A stretch of DNA of 7,431 bases, from the NCBI GenBank assembly GCA_030597645.1, contig JAUVRN010000082.1:1-7431 (forward strand), given 5' to 3'. Under the pieces are notes generated by a model. It had not been told where the DNA came from and did not search any database. It was given only the letters and a program-made list of their open reading frames with translations. The translations under genes and the position numbers were made by a program. This DNA is from Candidatus Zixiibacteriota bacterium (GTDB lineage Bacteria; Zixibacteria; MSB-5A5; JAUVRN01). Shown here piece after piece: positions 1 through 6,387 of this stretch; the first letter of the stretch is position 1, and every line of letters begins with the position of its first letter.

Positions 1-752
1 ACGCCGGTGTTGATCTGCTGGTGCTCGACTCGTCGCATGGAAACAGCCGTGGCGTAGTGCGTACTGCGCAGAGGCTCAAGGCGCGGTTTCCCGATGTCGA
101 TCTGGTGGCAGGTAACGTCGCGACCGGTGACGGCGTCGAACGACTCGTCGACGCGGGCGTAGATGCCATCAAGGTTGGCATCGGCCCGGGATCCATCTGT
201 ACCACGCGCGTCGTCACGGGAGCCGGCGTACCACAGGTCAGCGCCCTGTTCGACTGTTGTGAGGTCGCCTCTCGCACAGGTACCCCGATCATCGCCGACG
301 GCGGCATTCGCTATTCAGGTGACGTGACCAAATGTCTCGCAGCCGGAGCCTCGACCGTGATGATCGGCAGCTTGTTCGCCGGGACGGAAGAGTCGCCGGG
401 CGAGACGATTCTCTACGAGGGACGTACATTCAAGTCGTACCGAGGCATGGGATCCTCGGGCGCCATGCGGATGGGGAGCCGCGAGCGGTATTTTCAGGAG
501 GACGCGGACCACGACAAGCTCGTGCCGGAAGGGATCGAAGGCCGCGTCCCCTACCGGGGTCCCCTGGCCGACTCGGTGTTTCAGTTGGTAGGCGGTGTCA
601 AAGCCGGAATGGGCCTGTGCGGTGCCGCCAGCCTCTCGGTGCTGCGCGAGCGCGCGCAGTTTGTGCGGATTACGGGCGCCGGCGTGGCGGAAAGCCACCC
701 GCACGGGGTGACCATTACCAAAGAGGCGCCCAATTACCGGGTGTCTCGCTAG
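1..752 (+). CDS. guaB: IMP dehydrogenase, 3' part (N-terminus outside window)
   Basis: This enzyme oxidises IMP to XMP with NAD+, the first committed and rate-limiting step of guanine nucleotide synthesis in the cytosol. The reading frame is open from base 3 to the TAG at 750-752, giving 249 residues of a protein that is normally about 490, so roughly the first 240 residues (start of the barrel and the CBS pair) lie upstream. Visible motifs in order are the NAD/IMP-site LDSSHG, the K+ and catalytic loop GPGSICTTR with the nucleophilic Cys codon at 198-200, the phosphate-binding ADGGIRYSGD, the YRGMGSSGAM segment, and the mobile flap with the Arg-Tyr pair (486-491) that activates water, followed by PEGIEGRVPY. 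The C-terminal tail (HPHGVTITKEAPNYR) is typical apart from Gly where Asp is usual. A GTG at 21 is internal and is not the start. The product is used downstream by GMP synthase and then by guanylate kinase, which is also encoded in this window. Confidence 0.97.
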   Translation, partial: AGVDLLVLDSSHGNSRGVVRTAQRLKARFPDVDLVAGNVATGDGVERLVDAGVDAIKVGIGPGSICTTRVVTGAGVPQVSALFDCCEVASRTGTPIIADGGIRYSGDVTKCLAAGASTVMIGSLFAGTEESPGETILYEGRTFKSYRGMGSSGAMRMGSRERYFQEDADHDKLVPEGIEGRVPYRGPLADSVFQLVGGVKAGMGLCGAASLSVLRERAQFVRITGAGVAESHPHGVTITKEAPNYRVSR

Positions 753-803
753 GCGGGTACACAAAACAGTAGATTGGCGAATGCAGATACGACAGACGGC
801 GAC

Positions 804-1184
804 GGTCGGGAGGAATGGACGGTCGCGTCCCCGCACGCGCATGTGTGCGGAGATGAGGAAAGTCCGGACTCCAGAGGGCACGGTGCCGCGGAAATCGCGG
901 GCGATTCACATCGACGGAAAGTGCCACAGAGAGCCGACCGCCCCGCGCCATGCGCGAGGTAAGGGTGAAACGGTAGTGTAAGAGACTACCAGCGGCTCCG
1001 GAGACGGAGCCGGCTCTGCAAACCCCACCGGGAGCAAGGCCAAGCAGGGTTCCGGGGCGGCCCGCCCCGACGGCCCGGGTAGGCCGCATGAGCGTAACGG
1101 TAACGCTACGCCCAGATGGATGACCGTCGTTTCGCACAGGTTTCTGTGCGGAAAACAGAATCCGGCTTAGGGTTCTTCTCGACC
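804..1184 (+). ncRNA. rnpB: RNase P RNA, bacterial type A
   Basis: This is the catalytic RNA of RNase P, which removes 5' leaders from precursor tRNAs. The conserved core is easy to read: GAGGAAAGTCCGGACTCC (855-872), AGGGTGAAACGG then a 6-bp hairpin closing GTAAGAG (972-990), GGAGCAAGGCCAAG (1031-1044), CCCGGGTAGGC (1074-1084) and ACAGAATCCGGCTTA (1155-1169), the first and last forming P4. I set the ends by the P1 helix: 804-816 pairs with 1172-1184 over 13 bp, including G-U pairs. P2 is 818-824 with 1122-1128. P3 is a simple hairpin (831-850). P12 is an 8-bp stem with a GAGA tetraloop (993-1012). A P16-like hairpin with loop GGCCC is at 1053-1069, and a 7-bp P19-like hairpin is at 1133-1150. 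The length, about 381, is typical for type A. No convincing promoter is seen in the 51 bases after guaB and no hairpin-plus-T-run terminator follows. The exact transcript ends may differ by a few bases. Confidence 0.97.
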
Positions 1185-1220
1185 TGCGCCGTTGTGTCGT
1201 AGCCGCAGCCGCCGGCACTC

Positions 1221-1227
1221 AGAGGAC
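1221..1227 (+). promoter_or_regulatory. Shine-Dalgarno site of recJ
   Basis: AGAGGAC lies 7 bases upstream of the ATG at 1235. It supports that start for recJ over the in-frame initiators further inside, and it sits in the 50-base gap after the rnpB P1 helix. Confidence 0.6.
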
Positions 1228-1234
1228 GTGCATC

Positions 1235-2980
1235 ATGCGGCGTGTATGGGAATGGCGGGTGGCTCCGGATTTGGATCCGGCTACCCTGCGCGACTTACAG
1301 ACCAAGCTCGATCTGCCCCCGCTCGCCCTGCGGCTTCTGGCCAATCGCGGACTCCGCGACGCCGAGCAGATCGCGCAGTTTCTGAATCCCAGCCTCGATC
1401 ATCTGTACGATCCGTTTCGCATGCGCGGCATGGACGTGGCGACCGAGCGCGTCCTGGTCGCGTTGCGCCGGCGCGAGAAGATGATGATCTACGGCGATTA
1501 CGACGTCGACGGGATCACCTCGGTGTCCGTGCTCTACCTGGTCATCAGTCAGCTCGGGGGACAGGTGTCCTACTACATTCCAAACCGGCTGGAGGCGGGG
1601 TACGGTGTCAATGAAGATGGCATCCTCGAGGCGAAACGCCGAGGTGTCACGCTGATGATCTCTGTGGACTGCGGCATAACCGCCGTTTCGGAAGTCGAAT
1701 TCGCCCGGAAGCACGGCATCGACTTCATCGTCACGGATCACCACGAACCGGGCGAGTCACTGCCGGATGCCGTGGCCATTCTCAATCCAAAGCAGGTCGC
1801 CGATGATTACCCGGGCACCGAACTCGCCGGCGTAGGCGTAGCCTACAAACTGGCGCAGGCGCTGTACGCGCGAATCGAACAGCCGTCCGGTGCGCTGGAA
1901 GAGCACCTGGACCTGGTCGCGCTGGGAACGGCCGCGGACATCGTACCCCTGGTCGGAGAGAACCGTATCTTTGCGTACTTCGGCATGAAGCAGATCGGGC
2001 TCACGCGCAAGCCGGGCCTGCAATCGCTCTCGCACATTGCCGGCCTCATGGAGGTAGACCGCGATATTACGCCAGGACAGGTCATTTTCGGGCTGGCCCC
2101 GCGCCTGAATGCCGCGGGTCGCCTGGGAGACTCCCAGCGCGCCGTTCGGCTGCTGACGACTCGTGATGAAGCGCAGGCACGGCGCATTGCCCAGGAGCTC
2201 GACGGCGAGAATCGGCGGCGCAAGGCATTTGACGAGCAGACCATGCGTGAAGCCCTGGAAAAAGTCGAAGCCGAAGTGAACCTGGATTCGGATCGCATCA
2301 TCGTGCTCGACTCGGATAGCTGGCACCCGGGCGTCATCGGTATCGTCGCGTCGCGCCTGGTCGAACTGTACCACCTGCCCGCGGTCCTGATCTCCGTGGA
2401 GGACAATGAGGGCAAGGGTTCGGCACGTAGTATTCCGGCGTTTCACCTGACCGAGGCGCTGCGTGGATGCCGCGACCACCTCCTGCAATTCGGAGGCCAC
2501 AAGTATGCGGCCGGCCTCTCCATCTCGCGGGAGGAGATTCCGGCCTTTCGAGATCGCATCAAGGCCGTCGCACGTGAAATGCTCACGCCGGATGACCTGG
2601 TCCGCAAGCTCGATGTGGATGCCGTGATACCGCTGAACACGGTCGATGAAGAGCTTCTCGAGCACCTGGAGCGCCTCGCCCCGTTCGGTCCGCAGAATAC
2701 GCGCCCGGTGTTTATCAGCCGCGGTCTGAAGACGGCCGGCTCCGCGCAATGTGTCGGCCACTCGCGCAACCACCTGCGCATGCGGGTGCGGCAGGGGCAG
2801 ACCGTGATCGACAGTATCGGTTTCGGACTCGGCGATTTGGTGACGAGCATCAATCAGCCCAACACCGCCTTCGATCTGGCATACGTGCCGGAACACAACG
2901 TGTGGCAGGGGCAGCGACGCATCCAGCTGCGCATCCGCGATGTCCACGTGTACGAAAGCGGCATATACTTCGATGGCTAG
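1235..2980 (+). CDS. recJ: Single-stranded-DNA-specific exonuclease RecJ
   Basis: RecJ is a 5'-to-3' exonuclease on single-stranded DNA that acts in RecF-pathway recombination, mismatch repair and base excision repair. The 581-residue product matches the usual length of about 570-580. It is a DHH phosphoesterase: DYDVDG (residues 88-93), DCGI (145-148), DHH (168-170) and the aspartate of AADIVP (235) are the metal-binding motifs, and the DHHA1 motif GGHKYAAG (420-427) closes the active site. The C-terminal part (about 450-580) corresponds to the OB-fold that grips DNA. The start at 1235 is the first in-frame ATG, has a good ribosome site, and gives the MRRVWEWRV opening typical of the family. 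The last 8 bases overlap meaB. A recJ-meaB linkage is not a known functional partnership, so the overlap probably reflects shared transcription only. Confidence 0.97.
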   Translation: MRRVWEWRVAPDLDPATLRDLQTKLDLPPLALRLLANRGLRDAEQIAQFLNPSLDHLYDPFRMRGMDVATERVLVALRRREKMMIYGDYDVDGITSVSVLYLVISQLGGQVSYYIPNRLEAGYGVNEDGILEAKRRGVTLMISVDCGITAVSEVEFARKHGIDFIVTDHHEPGESLPDAVAILNPKQVADDYPGTELAGVGVAYKLAQALYARIEQPSGALEEHLDLVALGTAADIVPLVGENRIFAYFGMKQIGLTRKPGLQSLSHIAGLMEVDRDITPGQVIFGLAPRLNAAGRLGDSQRAVRLLTTRDEAQARRIAQELDGENRRRKAFDEQTMREALEKVEAEVNLDSDRIIVLDSDSWHPGVIGIVASRLVELYHLPAVLISVEDNEGKGSARSIPAFHLTEALRGCRDHLLQFGGHKYAAGLSISREEIPAFRDRIKAVAREMLTPDDLVRKLDVDAVIPLNTVDEELLEHLERLAPFGPQNTRPVFISRGLKTAGSAQCVGHSRNHLRMRVRQGQTVIDSIGFGLGDLVTSINQPNTAFDLAYVPEHNVWQGQRRIQLRIRDVHVYESGIYFDG

Positions 2981-3968
2981 CGCAGTCGTTCCGGCCACAC
3001 CCGCAACCCTATCGGCCGGCGTCCTCGCCGGGGACCGGCGTGCACTCGCACGCGCGATATCCCTGGTCGAGAATCGGGCCGACGGGTACCGGGAGTTGCT
3101 GACCGGCCTTCACGCCAGGGTCGGACGCGCATTTCGAATCGGCATTACCGGCCCACCCGGAGCCGGCAAGAGCACGCTGGTGGATGCACTGGCGGCACAG
3201 TGGGCGGATCGCGGTGACCGGGTCGGTATCGTGGCGGTAGATCCGACGTCACCCTTTACGGGCGGCGCCCTCCTCGGCGACCGGGTTCGCATGGGCGACC
3301 TCGCGGAACGTCCCGAGGTCTACGTCCGAAGCATGGCGACGCGCGGATCGACGGGCGGTATCGCGGCGGCCACGCGTGACATCTGTTCTGTCCTCGACGC
3401 CTACGGATTCGACTGGCTGCTGATCGAAACGGTCGGCGTGGGGCAGATCGAGATCGAAGTCATGCACATCTGCGACGCCGTGGTCGTGGTCTTCGTACCG
3501 GAATCGGGGGATGGCGTTCAGGCCCTCAAGGCCGGCCTCATCGAGATCGCGCATGTATTCGTGGTCAACAAGGCCGACCGCCCTGGCGCCGACCAACTCG
3601 CCACCGAACTGTCGCTCGTGGTCGCCCATCGCACGGAGACCGACGACTGGCGCCCGCCGGTCCTGACCACCGAAGCCACACGCCGTCGCGGCATCGACAC
3701 CCTGGAGCAGGAGATCGTGCGCTGTCGTGAACATCTCGTGGATACCGGCAGACTGCACACCGCCCGGCGACGGCAGGCACGGGTCGAGCTTGAAAACCTT
3801 TTGAAGGAACGTCTGCACCGCTATCTTTCCGGGCACGTTCGACTCGATGCGTGGATTGACGACCTTACCGAGCGCATGGCCCACGGTGATCTCGATCCGC
3901 ACCGCGGCGCCGACATGATCTGGCAGCGATTGCGCGCGGAGTCCGACGTCGGTACGACACGGGAGTAG
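2973..3968 (+). CDS. meaB: MeaB/ArgK-type G3E GTPase, chaperone of a B12-dependent acyl-CoA mutase
   Basis: MeaB proteins (human MMAA) are P-loop GTPases that gate loading of adenosylcobalamin and protect and repair B12 mutases. The 331-residue product has the usual family length. Visible motifs are Walker A GPPGAGKS (60-67), DPTSPFTGGALLGDR of the Mg/switch region, the G3 region ETVGVGQ (152-158), the switch III pattern GDGVQALK (Asp180, Gln183, Lys186 retained) and the guanine-specificity NKAD (199-202). Oddities are Ile159 where family members usually carry Ser after GVGQ, and Gly181 where Glu is common. I chose the ATG at 2973, which overlaps the recJ stop (ATGGCTAG). An upstream ATG at 2940 would add 11 residues not typical of the family and would overlap recJ by 41 bases. 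The mutase gene follows after 6 bases, which fits a chaperone-client pair. The older name ArgK (arginine/ornithine transport kinase) should not be used. Confidence 0.94.
   Translation: MASAVVPATPATLSAGVLAGDRRALARAISLVENRADGYRELLTGLHARVGRAFRIGITGPPGAGKSTLVDALAAQWADRGDRVGIVAVDPTSPFTGGALLGDRVRMGDLAERPEVYVRSMATRGSTGGIAAATRDICSVLDAYGFDWLLIETVGVGQIEIEVMHICDAVVVVFVPESGDGVQALKAGLIEIAHVFVVNKADRPGADQLATELSLVVAHRTETDDWRPPVLTTEATRRRGIDTLEQEIVRCREHLVDTGRLHTARRRQARVELENLLKERLHRYLSGHVRLDAWIDDLTERMAHGDLDPHRGADMIWQRLRAESDVGTTRE
3961..3965 (+). promoter_or_regulatory. Shine-Dalgarno site of the mutase gene, inside the end of meaB
   Basis: GGGAG lies 9 bases before the ATG at 3975 and covers the last sense codons of meaB, just ahead of its TAG. 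The arrangement suggests that translation of the mutase is coupled to that of its chaperone. Confidence 0.55.
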
Positions 3969-3974
3969 GCACAG

Positions 3975-5636
3975 ATGACTGAAAAGACACCTCTGGTAAC
4001 GACCGAACAACCCCGGAAGACGCGCAGGCTAGCGCGCGATGCCACTCCACCGCGCACGTTTGTCACCGTGTCGTCGGAGCCCGTTCGACCGCTCTACGAG
4101 CCCTCCGATGTGCCGGCGGGCCATTTCGCGGAGCGCGTGGGACAGCCGGGCGTGTACCCCTACACACGCGGGGTACACGAACAGATGTATCGCAAACGCC
4201 TGTGGACGATGCGGCAGTTCTCCGGTATGGCTACGCCCGAAGAGACGAATCGGCGCTATCACTATCTGCTGGAACACGGTCAGTCGGGTCTTTCCGTGGC
4301 CTTCGATCTACCTACGCTGATGGGCTACGATTCCGACGATCACCATGCCGATGGTGAGGTGGGTGTGTGCGGTGTGGCCGTCGACTCCCTCGGCGACATG
4401 GAGATCTTGTTCGAGGGCATCGATCTGGGGGCGGTATCGACATCGATGACCATCAATTCGCCGGCTTCGATGCTGCTGGCCATGTACATCGCGGTCGCGG
4501 AAAGACAAGGCGTCGCTGCGGAGCGTCTCCGGGGCACGTTGCAGAACGACATACTCAAGGAGTACATCGCCCAGAAGGAATTCATCTACCCGCCGGCGGA
4601 GTCGATGCGCCTGATCGTAGATCTCATCGACTATTGCACCACGAACCTGCCGCAGTGGAACACCATTTCGATCTCAGGCTATCACATCCGCGAGGCGGGG
4701 TCCACGGCGATCCAGGAACTGGCCTTCACACTGGCAGATGGTTTCGCGTATGTAGAGGCGGCCCGTGAGCGAGGTCTCGATGTGGATCAGTTCGCACCCC
4801 GGCTCTCGTTTTTCTTCAATGCGCACATGGACTTCTTCGAGGAGATCGCCAAGTACAGGGCGGCGCGGAGGATTTGGGCGCGACACATGAAAGAACGGTT
4901 CGGCGCCAAGACGGAGCGCTCATTGCTGATGCGGTTCCACACCCAGACGGCGGGGTGTTCACTCACGGCCCAGCAGCCGGAGCTCAACATCGTGCGCACG
5001 GCCTACGAAGCGATGTCCGCCGTCCTCGGCGGTACGCAGAGCCTTCACACCAACAGCATGGACGAAACGCTCGCTTTGCCTTCGGACAAGGCGGCCCGGA
5101 TCGCGCTCCGGACACAACAGGTGCTGGCGTATGAGACCGGCGTCGTCAACACGGTCGACCCTCTGGCCGGTTCCTACTTCGTAGAAGCCCTTACGGATCG
5201 CATGGAGGAGGGTGCCGAAGCGTACTTTGCCGAGATCTCGGGCCGCGGCGGTGTCCTGAAGTGCATCGAGAACGGGTACCTGCAGCACGAGATCGCACGG
5301 GCGGCCAGCGTGTACCAGAACGAGATCGAGCAGCTCGAAAGGACGATCGTGGCCGTCAACGACTTCCGGTTGGCAGACGAGGAGATCGAGATTCCCCTGC
5401 TCAAGATCGAGCCGCGAGTGCAGACCGAACAGATCAGGAACCTGACGAGCGTCAAACAGTCCCGGGATGACCGGGAGGTGCAGAGGTGTCTCGAAGGGCT
5501 TCGCCAGGCTGCCCGGGGCACGGATAATACCATGCCACACTTCGTCGAATGCGCACGGGCCTACGGCACCCTGCAAGAAATGTGCGACGTACTGCGCGAA
5601 GAGTGGGGTGAATACGTTGAGAAACCGATTTTCTGA
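3975..5636 (+). CDS. icmA: B12-dependent acyl-CoA mutase, large subunit (methylmalonyl-CoA mutase family; isobutyryl-CoA mutase-like pocket)
   Basis: The 553-residue product is the TIM-barrel, substrate-binding subunit of an adenosylcobalamin-dependent acyl-CoA mutase. Family hallmarks are PGVYPYTRGVH, GLSVAFDLPTLMGYDSD, MTINSPAS, QNDILKEY, the SISGYHIREAG motif with catalytic-site His237, and LGGTQSLHTNSMDE. It stops where fused mutases continue into the cobalamin-binding domain: no DxHxxG motif is present, so a separate small subunit of about 140 residues is needed and is not in this window. Substrate choice in the family depends on two residues, Tyr89 and Arg207 in Propionibacterium methylmalonyl-CoA mutase and Phe80 and Gln198 in Streptomyces IcmA. 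Here they are Phe82 (in WTMRQFSG) and Gln200 (in EYIAQKEF), 118 apart as in both references. I therefore favour interconversion of isobutyryl-CoA and butyryl-CoA, a link between valine and fatty-acid carbon. The family call is very sure. The substrate is inferred, and automatic annotation as methylmalonyl-CoA mutase is likely. Confidence 0.88.
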   Translation: MTEKTPLVTTEQPRKTRRLARDATPPRTFVTVSSEPVRPLYEPSDVPAGHFAERVGQPGVYPYTRGVHEQMYRKRLWTMRQFSGMATPEETNRRYHYLLEHGQSGLSVAFDLPTLMGYDSDDHHADGEVGVCGVAVDSLGDMEILFEGIDLGAVSTSMTINSPASMLLAMYIAVAERQGVAAERLRGTLQNDILKEYIAQKEFIYPPAESMRLIVDLIDYCTTNLPQWNTISISGYHIREAGSTAIQELAFTLADGFAYVEAARERGLDVDQFAPRLSFFFNAHMDFFEEIAKYRAARRIWARHMKERFGAKTERSLLMRFHTQTAGCSLTAQQPELNIVRTAYEAMSAVLGGTQSLHTNSMDETLALPSDKAARIALRTQQVLAYETGVVNTVDPLAGSYFVEALTDRMEEGAEAYFAEISGRGGVLKCIENGYLQHEIARAASVYQNEIEQLERTIVAVNDFRLADEEIEIPLLKIEPRVQTEQIRNLTSVKQSRDDREVQRCLEGLRQAARGTDNTMPHFVECARAYGTLQEMCDVLREEWGEYVEKPIF

Positions 5637-5696
5637 GGAGCCCGTGCGTCCTTCGCGATTCAGACGCCGGGCCACCGACCCTCCAGCTCCGTAACT

Positions 5697-6305
5697 ATGC
5701 GGCCTGCCGACCAGCGCATACTCTTCGTGATCAGTGGTCCGAGTGGTTCCGGCAAGGAATCGGTCATCGGATGCCTTCTCGAAGCCGTGGGGAGACTGTC
5801 CCGTGTGACGACCTACACGACGCGGAAAAAGCGACCCGGTGAGGCGGAGGGGAAACCGTATCACTTCGTCACTACCGAGCAATTCGACCGCCTCCTGGCT
5901 GACGGTGTGCTCTTCGAATCCGAAGCCGTGTACGGTTCTCACCGCTATGGTTCGCCCCGTGCTGCGGTCGCCGACCCTGGCGACGACGATCTCATTATCG
6001 AGTTGGATCCCAACGGATATCGCCGAATGTGCGAGGCCCGAAGTGGACCGACCGTGGGGATCTTCCTGATCGTGCCGGATCCCGATACGCTGCGGGCGCG
6101 AATCCTGGCGCGTCATCCTGAGACGGACCTCTCCCGCCGGCTCGACATCGCACGGGAGCAGGTCCGCGATGCGACCCCATACAACTACGTACTCCTGAAT
6201 GACGATCTGTCACGCTGCTGCGCGGACGCCGCCGCGATCTGTGCCGTGGAACGCCTTCGCCGCGATGGAAACCAGGGACTGAGGCGTTTCCGGGCGGCAT
6301 TCTGA
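5697..6305 (+). CDS. gmk: Guanylate kinase, divergent
   Basis: Guanylate kinase phosphorylates GMP to GDP with ATP in the cytosol. The 202-residue product has the family length. Visible elements are the P-loop GPSGSGK (14-20), the GMP-binding YTTRKKRPGE (40-49), Tyr55, the second GMP segment FESEAVYGSHRYGSP (73-87), ELDPNG (102-107) in place of the usual EIDVQG with Asp104 kept, and a lid segment ARILARHPETDLSRRL followed by NYVLLNDDL. Unusual points are Glu21-Ser22 after the P-loop Lys, where Gly-Thr or Ser-Thr is common, about one extra residue in the GMP loop, and a lid that looks about two residues short. The ATG at 5697 is the only plausible start: the same frame is stopped 60 bases upstream by the mutase TGA and no other ATG, GTG or TTG lies between. 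It has no clear Shine-Dalgarno. A phosphonate-pathway PhnN kinase is a less likely alternative. Confidence 0.85.
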   Translation: MRPADQRILFVISGPSGSGKESVIGCLLEAVGRLSRVTTYTTRKKRPGEAEGKPYHFVTTEQFDRLLADGVLFESEAVYGSHRYGSPRAAVADPGDDDLIIELDPNGYRRMCEARSGPTVGIFLIVPDPDTLRARILARHPETDLSRRLDIAREQVRDATPYNYVLLNDDLSRCCADAAAICAVERLRRDGNQGLRRFRAAF

Positions 6306-6318
6306 GTCCTTTTCCCCC

Positions 6319-6347
6319 TTGCGCTGACGTGGGTGCTTTGGCATAAG
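6319..6347 (+). promoter_or_regulatory. Possible sigma70-type promoter ahead of purD
   Basis: TTGCGC (6319-6324) and CATAAG (6342-6347) are separated by 17 bases, the ideal spacing, and match the -35 and -10 consensus at 3 and 4 of 6 positions. They lie in the 82-base gap between gmk and purD, the longest protein-coding gap apart from the rnpB region. If the host uses Bacteroidota-style promoters, TTTG (6337-6340) and TAgcT (6359-6363) would be an alternative. The match is weak and could be chance. Confidence 0.3.
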
Positions 6348-6387
6348 TTGAGGCTGTTTAGCTGGATCCAGACAGCGCTGAGAGCCA

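Noticed and set aside
801..824. Direct repeat GACGGTC at 801-807 and 818-824
   Set aside because: The second copy is the P2 strand of RNase P RNA pairing with 1122-1128, and the first overlaps the start of P1. The repeat is short and probably accidental, although the first copy could compete for P2 pairing.
774..981. Two short plus-strand frames (62 and 66 codons) and a minus-strand frame across 715-1218
   Set aside because: They coincide with the conserved RNase P RNA, whose structure fully explains the sequence.
2940..2972. Upstream ATG at 2940 as the meaB start
   Set aside because: It would add 11 residues unlike MeaB N-termini and overlap recJ by 41 bases; the ATG at 2973 gives the usual length with a small overlap.
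1757..2998. Long open frame (413 codons) on the minus strand opposite recJ
   Set aside because: It lies fully antisense to recJ with intact catalytic motifs, its predicted protein shows no recognisable domain, and GC-rich codon usage commonly leaves such frames open.
4959..6116. Long open frame (385 codons) on the minus strand opposite the mutase and gmk genes
   Set aside because: It crosses two well-supported genes and their junction and shows no family motif, so it is a codon-bias shadow.
5697..6305. PhnN (ribose 1,5-bisphosphate phosphokinase) as the identity of the kinase
   Set aside because: The GKES P-loop recalls PhnN GKDS, but the TTRKKRPGE and YGSP motifs and the Asp104 segment fit guanylate kinase, and no phosphonate genes are nearby.
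6303..6330. Terminator after gmk (T and C run at 6308-6320)
   Set aside because: There is no GC-rich hairpin preceding the run, so it does not look like an intrinsic terminator.
6321..6381. Direct repeat GCGCTGA at 6321-6327 and 6375-6381 in the purD leader
   Set aside because: Seven bases, GC-rich, containing a palindromic core; easily explained by chance.
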